Below, piece after piece: positions 37,690 through 51,200 of a DNA stretch of 64,000 nucleotides. The position numbers were made by a program, and so were the translations under genes. Origin of the DNA: Himantopus leucocephalus (Eukaryota; Chordata; Aves; Charadriiformes; Recurvirostridae); the NCBI GenBank assembly GCA_003993805.1, contig RSEF01000003.1:88054153-88118152 (forward strand), read 5' to 3'. Position 1 is the first letter of the stretch; every line of letters begins with the position of its first letter. The notes beneath the pieces were generated by a model. The model was not told the DNA's origin. It was given only the letters and a program-made list of their open reading frames with translations, and did not search any database.

Positions 37690-40600
37690 CACTGCATTAA
37701 ACCAGAAGGAAAACTCTTGTATAACCTTGGTGTAACAAAACTATCTGTATATTAAAAACAAGCCCTTATTTATTAAGACCCCCAAATCCCAACATCCATT
37801 TAAAAACTGGGCCTCTTTCAAAGTCTCTGAGTCATCATGAAGAACATGATTCATTCAGTAACCCCAGCTCACCACGGCTCTCTCAGGAGTAAGAACAGAT
37901 TCAGTTTTAAGCTTCCTTTGGCAATTTGAAAACCAGTATCTGGCTACCAATCTCTGTTTCTAATCTTAAAGAGAATTGCATCCTTTTGCTGGTTCTGCAT
38001 TCTTATCCTAAAAATGAACCTTGCTCTTTATTCTGAGTAATTTGGAGTATAATCTGCTTAAATGCCTTTTAAGGAGCCATGAAATTCTATTTTCCACGTC
38101 AGAAATAGCTATTTTGAGGGCTTGACTTTTCAGGGGAGGGAATTTCACAAATATTAGTCCTTTCATAGAGCTAGGAACTGGTGCTGTCCAGCTGTGATCT
38201 CCTGGCCCCAGCCTGAAAACATGCTGTTATATAAAACCTCTGTTAACCAGAGACTGAAATGATGCCTGCGTCATGGAACACGTTTGTTCCAGGAATCCTC
38301 ACCAAATGCAGGCGTCTAATGAATTTCTTTTTGTTAGCGTTAGGGCCACTCTATTGATTAACCTCTTGTGTCTGTTTGGAAGGAGCAAACAAAGCAAAAG
38401 TGCTAGGACCGGCATTTCGCTCTGTGCTTGAATGCACATATGGAAGTGTTTTCAAGCCAGTAGTACAGTGAGGATTTGTGCCTTTCCAGTTTAAGCCGCG
38501 CTTTCCGATGACTGCTTGCTCAAGAAACCTGGCCACCATTCAGCTGTATACATTGCTTTATTGCGATACTTAGCAGCAGCACTCCATACCTTTTGCATCC
38601 AGTAACACATGCTGGGATTTTTGTCGCATTTTCTTACTGGTTTCCATTTTATGATGCACTGTATGGTGCCCTTTAAAAAAATGCATGAAGTCCCCTTGAT
38701 ACGCACCCAAAGGAAGCACGCGACTTCTTCCCCAAACCATCATGTGAGGTATTCTGCTTTAAGCATCAGGAAAAAGACTCCAAACTCCTGCTCCTTTTCT
38801 TTTGGGAACTTTCCAAATAGTTTGCCCTTTTAAAAACGAAATATAATTACAAATCGTCCAGACACTTTACTGAGATCACTCATTTCACACAGGTTATTAA
38901 ATAATGACTTACAGACTCTACAGATAAAAGCTGAATTTGATGAGTTTTATATTCAAGGCTGACAGTTTGATTCACAAAGAATTTGTTTGCTTTCCCCTAC
39001 ATGTAATTTTGGTGGTGGTTTTTTGGTCTGTACAAGGAGATGTATGCATCCTTCTTTTTACTCCGTTGATTTGATTACTGTGGCACTCCCAAATTATGCT
39101 GAATTATTTAGGACCTGATTTTGCTTTGTTTACAAAAATAAATTCTTGACATATTATGCAACGCATCTGATTTTTTACTTTTTTTAGATAGTCACCCTCA
39201 GCAGTAGTTTACAGTCTGTGGTCTGAAAGCTTTGGGAATGCCTGCACTGTTTCTAGGTGGTCTGCAAAAGCACAACTAAGCCTGTGTTTAGGAGGCTTAG
39301 ATTTTATCAACAGGAGTCTGCCTTTTGATTAGAAATTTTTAAGACCCAAAATTTTAAAAAAATGGATTGCAATCACTCCTCTACAATAAACAGTATTAAT
39401 TAGTTCCCATGCTTTCATGGCAGAACTAAGTAAATAGTGAATTAAGTATGTTGTTTACATGTTGATGGGGCTATTTATAGGAATAATGGTGCTGTCTATA
39501 GTTATGCCTTAAGACAAAACAGTCACTGGAATACTCATAGAAAAATGACCAAAAGGATGAAACTTGGAAAGTCAAGTTAATTTTCAAAGTATCAGTAAAT
39601 GTTCATCCTGTTGTGGGAGAGCCTGAATAGAGAATTGATTTCAGAAGCACCTTAGAAATGAGATTTCCCTAAATAATTACTTCTTTGAAATTAAGTACTT
39701 TTCTAACAAATCAGAACTGAAAAGGAAAAAAAAAAAGACTTTAAATCTTCCTGACACATGTCTCAGAGAGGTCTGTTTTCTGCATTACCACTATTTTAAT
39801 TGTTTCTTTATTCCTTCAACGAATACTCAATTCTTCACTAAGTTGGTAAATTGATTTGGAGAACTTGGGAAATGAAAGAATCACAAGGGCTGACAGCAAA
39901 ATCTGAAGTAAAGAAAAGGGATTTTTAAGCTATTTAAAATGCTTTAAGTTTTTGGCTTAACCCAGTTAGATTCAATAGCAATGTTAGAACAAGGATGTTT
40001 TGACTGAAGGTCAGTCAACCTTGACCTCCTTTGGAGATATGAAAATTGCTATCCAGGAGAGATAAAATTATGCGTCCGTAAACATGCAGGCACTTACACA
40101 TATATTCAAGCAAAAAAAAAAAAAAAACAGGCATTTTTTTAAGTAAGAAAATATTCAGTAAGTTATTACTTGACGTTTCAAAGCAAAAAAAGAAAGAATT
40201 GACGTTGTGACCCTGTGGAAGTCTGTCATTCATTTCTGTGGAATGAGGATATTGTTCTATATTTTCTTGAAGGCTGCTTACGTAATACAACAGATGCATC
40301 TTCTCATAGGGCTGCCCGCTACTTGATATGATTTATCACATCACCTCGGATGAGTGTAAAGATAAAAACTATAACTTACTGATACAACCAGAGGAAAATT
40401 TCTGTGTGGTGGTGAAATATATCATTATCAAATAACTACTCCAAAATACTCCAGGATAAACCACCTTGGCACACAGATGTCTACAGGAACTATATATTGC
40501 TACTTTGTCACTACCTAAAGGATGAAAAATTTGACCTTGAGAAATGAGTCAAAGGTGCTGCTGCTCATCTTTGAAAAATGTACCTTCACTATGCTGAAAG

Positions 40601-40893
40601 AGCATGTTATGCACCAGTGGTAACCATCCTGGCTCCAGCTAAGGTACATCCATCTTCACGATAATGACACAATCACAATGCTTTATGAAGTCAGTAGGAC
40701 TGCTTGTACAAGGCTGTTTCAACCCAGTAGTGAACTGATAATCTGGAAGTATCAAAATAATAGGTCTAAAGGATTTCACTGTCTGAAAACAAAATGATTT
40801 ATTGTTTTTTAAAGCAGCTGAGTAAGGTCCAATCTTAGGCCCATTGCTGAGATATCCTCTTAAGGGACGGGCAAAATGAGGAAACCTGACGTG
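37690..40893. other. Unique non-coding stretch, nothing recognised
   Basis: Single-copy AT-rich sequence. An A homopolymer of about 16 bases lies near 40111-40126. No supported gene or interspersed repeat was seen. Confidence 0.55.
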
Positions 40894-40926
40894 AAGCTAA
40901 GGTTTGACTCAAGCTAAGGTTTGACT
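40894..40926. repeat. 17-bp tandem pair
   Basis: AAGCTAAGGTTTGACTC at 40894-40910 is repeated immediately at 40911-40926 up to its last base. This is a short recent duplication. Confidence 0.88.
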
Positions 40927-43275
40927 GAAATGAGAATGTGTTACTCATGGATTTCATCCTCTGTGTTGTGTGAAATAGCCTCATGCTAGGCTGAAAGCCA
41001 AAACAGCTGTTTGTTTAAATTCCTTGCCGGCTAGAGCACCCTAGGACTGGCTCACCGGCAGTCCTCAGGCTGGGATCCAAGAGTAAGGGAAATGAGTCCT
41101 TAAGCACACAGTCTGAGATGTCCTCACCTGAAGGGGTTGACTCTGCCTCCTCCAGCTATGCCACTCACCCTTGCCAGGGGTGACAGCAGCCAGCAGCAAT
41201 GACCCTGGTTTCCTCCTAGAGGGATGCAAGGGCTGGTGAGGTCGGTGGCCTAAGCGCCAGGTGCCTCTATGGGCAGTAAGCCTCTCGTGCATTGAGAGTT
41301 TCAGGAAGTCCAGAGTGTGGCTGGGTGTGCTCTTGTTGAGGTTGTGAGGATGCAAAGGGGATCTCTTGATCTGTGTCCAGTGTGCCGGGGATAATGCACT
41401 GACCTAATCATGGGCAACAGTAAAAATCCCACTGATTTTCCTGAAACTAGGATTTCACCAGAAATCCCTAGAAAAGAATTTGCTGGAGACCCATTTTCAG
41501 GCAGTTCAGAGACCTGAATACTTCAACAAACAGAAATTTTTCATGCTAGTATATCGTTCACTAAATCATAATTTGGGGCCCCTATTCATTTCTGTGTGAG
41601 CCACTGTCATGGGATTCCTCATGTCATTTTTGACTAGAGACCTGCAAGTTTCAAGATACACTTACATACTACATAGAAGTCGGTGGACTTTTCTGGAGGG
41701 TGGTTTTTTCTAATCTTTTTTATAGTGGCATGAATATTTTCTCAGATTAATACAGTCCATGTAAAACACTACTTCATGGCAGGTATGTGAGGTTTTGGCT
41801 ATGAGAAACATTGGAAATAAATGCAGCTGGGTTTCTTAATACTGACGTTGTAGAATCCTCCCGTACTAGATACCATATGATACTGACAGACTGTCATTCA
41901 CTACTGACTTGAATAAATAATTGCAAAACACATGCTGTAAATTGTGTCCAAGTTGCACTACTTCTAAGAAACACTTGGATGCCAGTCTTACTTTTTTTTA
42001 TTATTTTTGCATATTTTTAACGATGACATAATTTCTTCTTTGTTTCCATTATGTAGCTGTGAAAATGAAACAAAACAAGCTTAGAACCTGCTGTCAGCTT
42101 TCCTGTCTGACAGCTGTTTTTATACACAAGTAGGCATTCATTCTTCCCTGCCAGGGGTGCCAGCTTCTTCTAACTGCTCTTTCAGCAGCAGCTCTGTATA
42201 ACCACCTCCTGATCCTGTTTGTATGTCCTCACTGTGAGCTGATTCAGTGGCCCTGCGTGCTTCCTTCTCTCTCTCTTTCATACAGCATTGAGAAAAATAT
42301 CCACTTAAAGCATTGAAGAAAAGATGCAGATGGATGCTGTTTGCTACCTCCTTTCAAAAGCTGCTAATGAATATATCTGGATCTATGTCTTTGCCTTCAC
42401 GTTCAGTCTGCCACCCTCCTCTTTGGGTCGGGGAGTGTGACATAGGAACTACACGTGCTGTCTTGCAGATCTGCTGGTGTAACAGGACCTCTTGCTTGGG
42501 GCCGCTGAACAGTATCTGTAACGGAAATGTTAAATAAGCCCATGCACCTAATTTTCCCCAAATGAGAACAGCTTCTGTCTTTAAAGCTCATGCCCATTGA
42601 CTTCCATGAGACCAGAGTGCTCATCACTCTGAAAGCTATGCCTGTTAGCTGTAACAAAGGGGTACTTCTTGCTTTTTAAAAGTACACAAGGTTACAGCTC
42701 ATCAACATAGCATCAATAAAAGTGTATGAAGTGAGACAACACTGTGACAATAGTTTTCCTCTTAGCTTGCAAAGGAGCACTAATTAGAGAGGATTTTCAG
42801 ACATCAGACTGGGAAGCGTTTGCTTTGTGAAACAAAGATCCTCAGGATCAAAGCTGAGTCATAACATCTCTTTGGCCCTGAAATTTGTTTTTCTTAATGG
42901 AAACAGTGTAATACGGTTCAGAGCAGGAATCTTGTTGAACTCCCCACACTTGAAGCTGGCAAACAGCAAACATGAGGAATTACACAAGCCACAGTGAAAG
43001 CTTAAAATGATACCATGGCTGTGGAATCTGAGAGCCTTATAATTTCCAGTCCAAAATCTCCTGTTGGAAGAAGAGACCTTGCAGTAATGAATGAAGACAC
43101 ATTTAATCATAAATGTACAAGGGAGCCTTTGCAAGGATCCAGTGAAACCAGTAAGAGAAATCAGCTTAAGGAGGCTAGAGAGTACCTTGTGAGCACGGCG
43201 CCATCCCTGTGAGAGGGCCACATCCTGGTGCCGTCATGATGAGCAGCTCCCTGTGCCACTTGGACCTCCCTGATG
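40927..43275. other. Unique non-coding stretch, nothing recognised
   Basis: Single-copy sequence. The frames at 41065-41355 and 42859-43221 (both minus) show no known motif. No repeats were recognised. Confidence 0.55.
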
Positions 43276-43567
43276 AGGTGAACGGAACTATTCACAGAGC
43301 AAGTAGCTGATTGGCACAAGAAAGCTGGTGGAAGGACTAACATTTCATAGCAACAGGACTGAGAGCTCTATTTTTGGGGATGTATGTGGTACGTGTGACC
43401 CTTGTGTTGTCCATTAGGAGTNAGGTGAACGGAACTATTCACAGAGCAAGTAGCTGATTGGCACAACAAAGCTGGTGGAAGGACTAACATTTCATAGCAA
43501 CGGGACTGAGAGCTCTATTTTTGGGGATGTATGTGGTATGTGTGACCCTTGTGTTGTCCATTAGGAG
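43276..43567. repeat. 145-bp direct duplication around a single N
   Basis: 43276-43420 and 43423-43567 are near-identical, with three substitutions by my count (CAAGAAAG/CAACAAAG, CAACAGG/CAACGGG, TACGTG/TATGTG). They are separated by one base and the N at 43422. I read it as two overlapping contig ends from different haplotypes that were not merged. Confidence 0.92.
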
Positions 43568-44744
43568 CACATTTCACTCCTTCATGGTTGAAGAGTAATC
43601 CAGACATACTCATGACTCATTGCAGGCAAGACCAAAAGAAAAAAAAAATGCAGATGAAGCTGATAATTATGAATCATCCAGTGACATTAACACTCAGATA
43701 TTTTAAAATATTCAGCCAGACTATTCATTTTTACTTAACCTCAACACTTCAAGGCTAGTGTAGCTGAGGCACTCTTAAGCAATGAAAGGCAGTCTTACAA
43801 AATAAGATATGCAAAGGGAAAAATATTTTTTATAGCTGAGGACAAAATTGTTTTCCATTATCAGAAACAATCAGATTAGTGGAGAGGCTTTGAGACTTGC
43901 ATATTTTCTAGAGTATGACATGCCGTGCACCAAGTGCTTGTATATGGACTTGCTATGGAGGGGTACTTTTCCAGATAGCATTGTATGCAGGAGCATTGGC
44001 TTCCCTCTCTAAGTAGCCAGGTCTCTGTGCCTCAGTGTCTGACTCTTCAAGGGATCTTACGTTGCCCCACATTTCAGATAATAACTCCCCAACAGGCTGG
44101 GGGGTCTGATTTCTCACAGAAATGGATATGAAAAACACACTTCTTTATGCAGAATGTTCAGGTTTCTTCCTTAATCCTTGGTACACCAAGATTGCCCAAA
44201 GAGTCCCACCTTACATTCATCACAGCTAGAAAAGAGATGTCCTCAAGCTTTACATGTTCCCCTGCTCTGCTGGCATTGCATCTATACTGTAATGATGAAG
44301 GCCTGGAGCTTAGTCTGGACCTTATCAGCAAATATTTATGCTATTATAAGAGCAGGATCTGGTGATAGAAAGGCCTTTCTAGAAAAGATTTGAGGCTCTT
44401 GTGTCTGTCTGATGTCAGCCATGTGGCTGCAGACAGACATGAGTGCTTGTCCCATCTGCACTCTTAAGTCCCAGCCTACGGGCTGGTGGGACAAAGATGG
44501 TGCATTTGGATCCACTGCAATAAATCTACTTAAAAATAAGCAGGATTCAAGGTAACTGGATAACAAAGTTAAGCTCACATAAAAGGCCCACTGATGATAC
44601 TTATCCAAAGGCTGAAGGAAAAAGATGCACACAAACAAAAAAAAAAAAAAGAAGAAAAAATTATTAAAATTATTCTGTTATGTTGCCTCTTGAATTTATT
44701 CTTTCTATGTGGCTCCTGCCAAACTAAATTAGCCAAGCAACTCT
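43568..44744. other. Unique non-coding stretch with A-rich tract
   Basis: Single-copy DNA. An A-rich tract occupies about 44637-44660. It is not the tail of the CR1 element beginning at 44745, whose own terminal repeat faces it. No gene was seen. Confidence 0.55.
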
Positions 44745-45404
44745 TCATAGAATCATAGAAACATAGAAAACCAGGCTGGAAGGGACCTCAAGGATCATCT
44801 GGTCCAAGCTTTCTTGCCAAAATCATGGTCTAGACAAGACAACCCAGCACCCTGTCCAAGCAAATCTTAAAAGTGTCCAATGTTGGTGGATCTGTCACTT
44901 TCCTAGGAGATTATTCCAATGGCTGATTGTTCTCATTGTGAAAAAATTTCCTCTTGTGTCCAATCGGAATCTCCCCAGGAGTAACTTGTACCCATTACCC
45001 CTCATCTTTTCCATGTGAGTCCTTGTAAAAAGGAGTCCATCTTCTTTGTAGCCATCCTTTAAATATTGCAACATGGTGATAAAGTCTTCCCTAAGCCTTC
45101 TTTTCTAAAGGCTGAACAAACCCATTTCTCTCAGCCTTTCCTCATACGGCAGGGTTCCCAGTCCTTTGATCATCTTGGTGGCCCTTCTCTGAACCCTCTC
45201 CAGCCTGTCCACATGTTCTTGCATAGCAGGGACCAAAACTGAACACAGTATTCCAGGTGTGGCCTGAAAAGCACTGAGTAGAGTGGGATAATGACTTCTT
45301 CATGTCTGCTGGTGATGCCCTTGTAATTTAGCATCTAGTTGGCTTTCTTTGCCATTGCAGAACACTGTTCACTCATATTGAGTTTGTTGTCCACCAGGAC
45401 CCCC
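44745..45404 (-). mobile_element. CR1 LINE, minus strand, 3' UTR plus C-terminal part of ORF2
   Basis: On the plus strand the element opens with TCATAGAATCATAGAA, the reverse complement of the CR1 terminal repeats. The typical 3' region follows (GGCTGGAAGGGACCTCAAGG, CATCTGGTCCAA). Translating the minus strand from the gap inward gives residues resembling the C-terminal part of the CR1 reverse-transcriptase polyprotein, including VDNKLNMS, AKKAN, PLYS and [11 protein letters not shown], but with at least one stop and a frame break. The copy is therefore dead. It is truncated on the right by the 100-N gap, so its real 5' end is unknown. CR1 is the dominant LINE of birds. Confidence 0.96.
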
Positions 45405-45504
45405 NNNNNNNNNNNNNNNNNNNNNNNNNNNNNNNNNNNNNNNNNNNNNNNNNNNNNNNNNNNNNNNNNNNNNNNNNNNNNNNNNNNNNNNNNNNNNNNN
45501 NNNN
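45405..45504. other. Assembly gap, 100 N
   Basis: Exactly 100 N, falling inside or at the 5' edge of the CR1 element. The sequence to its right is not obviously CR1, so the missing DNA includes the element's 5' boundary. Confidence 0.99.
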
Positions 45505-47699
45505 GTCTGCCTTCTGCCCATATAGATAAAAATTTGTTTACCCATGGTGGCCTTATTCAGACCTTCAAAGGGAAGAGTCCCTGGCCTGTTTTATCCCCCA
45601 GATCAGGCCCAGGTATTATTTGAAAGGGTATTATTATTATTTTGGCATTGGCCAAAACTGTGCCAAGGAGTTCAACAATCTGGACAACAGCAAGATAGTT
45701 ACTAAGCCTGTTCAGCCTTCCACTACAGACACAGTCAATATGCATGCTGGCAATGGTTCAGACATGCTATATGTTTGGTAGATAAATATTCTATTTCGTT
45801 TACAATTGGTCAATTTTCCATAATTTGAGAAAAATCACATTATGCAGGAAATAATGTCCTCTGCAGTCTTAAAACCTGCGACAGCTTTCATTCTCTTATA
45901 GTGCATTTGAGAAGTAATTTGTTTATTGTTCTGGATATTATTTTTAGCCATGGTTGTAGACAGGATGGATTCTGTCTTCTCCAGTGTCTTTTTTTTTTCT
46001 AGTGGGAACCACCCTTTGAAACATCTTTCTTTATAGTTATGGTCATGCTCAGCTTAGTCTGGTCCAACAGACAAACAAATGATGCTTTCTTTTGAAGAGA
46101 TGATGGAATTGGTAGCAACCCAACAACAGGGTGTGCCCACACTGAATACATTCAGGAAAAGTCACAGAAATATCCTGCAATTAAAAAGTACACTTAGAAA
46201 TAAAACATCCTGACCATGATTCTCATTGGATTCCTCTCATCACTGACTGAAAATTGAAGAAATTTATTGCAGAAGGACTACTACATCAAAACAAAGCAAT
46301 GAATAGAGTTAAAAGACATAAACAGTCAATAAATGAAAAGAGAAACTTCAGCAGTTTGGAACATGTAACATTCTTCAGACAGTTTGTAATGTGGGAAGAA
46401 AAAAAAAGTATTACAGAACTTAAAAATATCCCCAGTTTGTGTGGAGATGTCTGGGTTTTACATTCAGTGATTTAGCTGTAGGTGTAATGTTCCATAATGT
46501 TTTTAATATTTATCAAAGTGCTGGTCCTGCACGAGTAAGGAATAATTAAGTTTGGAATGCCACCCAAAAGAGATTATACATCACGATGATGAAGAAAGAG
46601 CTTGTTGTATAAATCAGAAGGACAAATACTGCTCTGTTTGTGTGAGCTGTTTCATTCAGTATGATTTATAAAGTGCTGTCTGAAATTCTGAGATGAAAGC
46701 TTCCTGTGTCTATCACGATATTTACTCTGTGCACCTACTGCTGTCACATTACGATTGTGTTTAAATTTCGCATATGTCAAAACACAAATTATCTAGATAG
46801 ACATGGCTTGCTAATTGCTCAGATTGGTTTACTTTTGCTTTTTCATTGGTAAAGCTGCCTCATCTTATTTTGGGATGTTTTCAGCTGTTTTCCCTAGCCA
46901 TCTTAAACTGAAACAATAGGGTTATAAATGTGGATTGTCTCACCAGTTGAGGAAGCAGCTGGGGCCCACATAAAACTGTTAACCTTCTGAGAGACTGAGA
47001 CGTGCTGGAAGCTTGCACATAGCGCTGGTAGCACATGTCCCATTATTGTCATGACAGTTCCACTCACATGGCACTGAGCATGAGGACGTCAAATAAAATC
47101 AGCAGAGAGATCTCATACATGGTAAGAATTACAGCTGTGCTAATACCAACTCAGCTTTGCGAATAGCTCCCTCGGGCCTCATGCAGCATAAATTGAATTG
47201 ATCTTTCTCCTTCAGTGGCAAGATCTACACCTTTTCTAAATCAGTATACTTCTTACACTGTTAACTGTTACTGTCAAGAAAAGCCCAACTCACGAAGAGG
47301 AAATATGGATTTTTGATAATCAAAGTGCTCACATATTCCACCTTAAAAGGTCCAGAATCACTACTGCTGCTGAGCATGACTCATGAAGATATGCTGACAA
47401 CACACACGTGAAGAGTAAGATTTGAGGATAAACAATGACAAATTGTCAGACCCCGACTTCATCCTAGTAAGTCTCAAACTGAAATAAATCTTTCAAGACG
47501 GCCTCTTTCCACAGTAGGCCTCTCATTAGATTGGTGAGATTAAAAACTAATTAGAAGCAGCAATTTAGATTCGACCCAAATTCAACCAGCATTTGCAAGT
47601 TGAATGAACCGTCAATTTACAAAACAAAATGCTACAGGGTGAGGATGATACAGTATTGAAAAAGCCAGACAATTAGGTGATGAAACCAAAATAACAGGC
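45505..47699. other. Unique non-coding stretch, nothing recognised
   Basis: AT-rich single-copy DNA with a short TTA triplet tract near 45626-45642. No supported gene or interspersed repeat. Confidence 0.55.
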
Positions 47700-48260
47700 A
47701 CCGTGATTACATGAATTCTGCTAAATCCTCCTTCATTAAAACAAATTAGAATGCCAACTTCATCTTTGCCCATGTTGCTACACCTATCACAAAAGCGTAA
47801 AAATCAATTCCAAACTAATTGACACTTCAGGGAGAAGTGTCTGGCAGCCACTTTTCCAATATCAAAGAGCAGAAGGGCATCGAGCAACTGTAGGTCAGAG
47901 ATGGCAAAACCATTTCTTACATTGTGCCTGAGCAGGGCAGCAAGCTTTAAATTGCAGTGACAAAGTCTGTCCTTTGGGATGAATCTTTTCTTCATGACCA
48001 TAAAATATTTCTCCACCATGAGCAGTGAATGTGGTTTTGCTCAGTTTAAATGCCAGCAATAACACCCTTTGCTATTCTTTTTCCTGGCTGCCTTTACTCA
48101 TTAAGCTGTTTGAGGAGAGCTGTAATAAATGCACATCAAAAAGGCCTTGCCATAAACAAATCTGAGAGTCATACATTTGAATAGCTTCCTCTATGGCAAG
48201 AAAGACTGTATCAAGGAATCTGGCTGCAGTGACATGAAGAAAAAAGAATATCACATACAG
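47700..48260. promoter_or_regulatory. Candidate conserved non-coding element
   Basis: Smooth, repeat-free sequence of balanced composition with many developmental-factor-like cores (AATTGA, TAATTG, CATTAA, CATAAA). At 47821-47841 it contains an exact inverted repeat, GACACTTC-aggga-GAAGTGTC, in which each arm carries a CACTT/AAGTG NKX-type core. Two short minus frames (47804-48019 and 48072-48254) are not recognisable proteins. The idea that it is a conserved enhancer comes from texture only and is untested here. Confidence 0.2.
47821..47841. repeat. Exact 8-bp inverted repeat with 5-bp spacer
   Basis: The arms GACACTTC (47821-47828) and GAAGTGTC (47834-47841) are perfect reverse complements around AGGGA. 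It could serve as a dimeric factor site or a tiny hairpin. Confidence 0.88.
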
Positions 48261-51200
48261 ATTGTCTTATTGGCCTTTGTGTTGCATCAAAATGACTCCA
48301 TCAATTAATCACACACACACAATTAAATACTGAGGCAGCCTAATGAGGAAAAAATTATCAAAGAATGAATGTTTTATTGGAAGAAATCTTCAAAATAATA
48401 AACATTTAGGTAAAAAACTTCAGGAAGAAATCATAAACTAATGTAGTTTAATACCAGTTTCATCTTAATCTTATCCAATTACTTGGATGTTAAAGTTAAA
48501 ACTTAACTCCTGCAAAAATAATCTATGAAGGCGGCAAGTCAGGAAGGTATTTTCCATGGTTCCTGGGTAGGAATATTTACTACTTTTTTTCTTTTTATGG
48601 AGAAATCAGAAGAGCACTGTAGAAAAAACACTCAAAGTGCTCAGTGTTAACCTACCTCTGCTCCCTGTTGTGTTTACCTTCTATTTCAATGGGGATAGAG
48701 TTGCACAACTATTAAGCGCTATGGATAAATCAATCCCTGCAGCTTCGGATTATCAAATCTGTATTTTGAATTGAAAGAAAAAATAAACTTAATGGACATA
48801 TCTACATTTCTTATAAGGTTCGGGTATCTTTTAATTCCAGGTTAATTTACTTGGCTTTTCTTAAACCTCTGACAAGATTTCAGTTATTCACTCCATTACG
48901 CTGGGGGTTTGTTCTCTGAAGAGTTGAGTTACTCAATAATTTATCTACACAATCATAATAGGTTTTATGTCACAGCCTTACCCAGCCACCAAAGCTTTAT
49001 AGAAGTATTTTCTAAAAGTATTTTTTAGAATTATTTTTGAGAAAGAGCAAACCCAGCTTTCTTTCTGGAACTCCCCTCTTAAATCTACAAAATGAAGGAG
49101 AGTGTAAACACATAAGAATGGGGAAGTCAGTGGGAGTTAAATATCCAAGAGCAAGGATTCTGCCCAAGAGTTACCTTTCATGCCATTTTGGCCCCACAAT
49201 GCCAGAACCAGACCCATCTTCTGCTGAGCAGAGTCCTTCCCCCTTTCTCAGTCGAACTTTAAATACTACTGATTCAAACTAATTTGATTCCATACCAGAT
49301 TGTCACTTCATTTGGATTCAAAGGCCAAGTGAAAAAGCAGGACAATGCTGAATATTGACACATCTGACTGTGAGAGAGACAGTCCAAATGAATTCAACTG
49401 CCTGAGCTAGATGGCAGCCACCAGGAAACAGTGGCCAGACACCAAAGGCTGAGGGACACCTAAACTAGGCAAGGAGGTCTCTGACAGAGAAAAGCACGAT
49501 CCTAAAACTTAATTGTTTCCTCCTTCTAAACCTACTGTTTTGTACCACATCTACCTTCAACTCCTTTCCGTTTTTTAAGGTAAAATAAGAATAATAGGGT
49601 TTTTTTTATACTTAAATGGGTTTTCCCTTTTTGTCATGCTTTTGTGAATTTAAGTGGAAAGTTAAGATGACAGCTAATACAGGATTTCCTTTTCTTATAC
49701 TCTACTAGCAGCCAGTCAACATTAACAACTGAATATTTCCTTGACCTACTTCTTATAAAATGCATTTTGCATCAGAAAAATGAAGCAACGCTCTGGCACA
49801 CAGCTGCTAAACTGTATAGTGTTTGCTAAAAGTGGCACTATTACTTAGACACTGACAACAAAATAAAACAATAAGAAACATTTCTGCAGTCTATGAAATT
49901 GTTTTATAATGACATTAAAAGAAAATAAAATTTTAAAAGAGCGTTGCCAGATCTCTATAAAGGTTTCCCTGGAAATCCTGAACAGTTTGGCTGTCTGCCA
50001 GGAATTTAGGACCTTTATTGAACCCACTCAGCTTCATTACAGTGCACCGTGGTTTTTCAACTGTCAGCCGAAATTATTTGTGCATTTACCTGATAATCCA
50101 GATGTAAGAAATAATTTTTTCCATTAAAGGAGCCTCTTCAAAGTAACAAACTGCCTTATTTCTATAACTGAATATAATATATGAAAGAGTCACTAGCACA
50201 TCTCCATAACAATACCGCTATTTTACAGGGGGATTATCTAATAGCATAATTATAGGCAGTGCTATTTACAACAGTGGTAATTATAATTGCCCAACACTTT
50301 CCATTGTATACTGAATAAGTAATACAACAAAAGACTTTTTCTTCTAAGTCTAATTGCTTTTATTCCCATGTTTCAAAGTTTCCCCAGAAACTGAAAACAC
50401 TGCTAACAATTTTGGAATGTTACCCAAATTTACAGCAACTTACTTAGATTTATTTTGTTATGACAGGGAAGCACAGCAGAAGTGGAGTGATGCTGCTTAA
50501 TTTCTGACGGAGGAGGCAAATGAACTCAGAATTAAGATGTCTTGCTTCCTTTTCTGGAAGCATTGGTGTTGCTTCTTCATATATATAAGACTACTTCTAA
50601 TATGAGAAACAGAAGATGACTGCCAAAATAGCAAGAGAATGACATTGTAAGTTTTCTCAGGAACTCTGCTCATGCTCTGAAGTATGTACTTGGGGAAACT
50701 AATTAATATTGTCTTTATCTGCAGCATAAACTTCACATACAGAAGAATCAATCAAATACCATCTTTCACCAGAAGGCTTTGTGCTTCTATAGTTTGATAA
50801 TTTGCTTCTAAACTACCACCTCAGTTTTTCAAGGACTCCTTTGGCTCAGAGAATGTATTCAGCAGAGGTATAAAAGTACATGAATAGAGAGTCTTTGCAA
50901 ATGCTCACTGGATAAATTTCCATGCTAAAAGACACCTTTCTCCACAATTGCTATTATCATCAGTGACAATGAATTTACAATGACTTCTCATGTGTGGCCA
51001 ATTGCATCAAACTTTCCCAACAGCAAAAAACATGCCATTTGCAAACAGCGGTTTTTAAAACCCACAAGACAGTGGCCAAGTGAGCAGTGCCACACACGTT
51101 TAACAGGTTTTGTTGTGGGAGTAGCTATTGCTCACAAATCTTAATTCTTTGATTCTGAAGATTTAGTATAACAGTACAACAAACTGAGAAAATAGTACAA

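Noticed and set aside
44637..44660. A-rich tract as the tail of a processed pseudogene
   Set aside because: The sequence upstream shows no recognisable cDNA, and I found no flanking target duplication.
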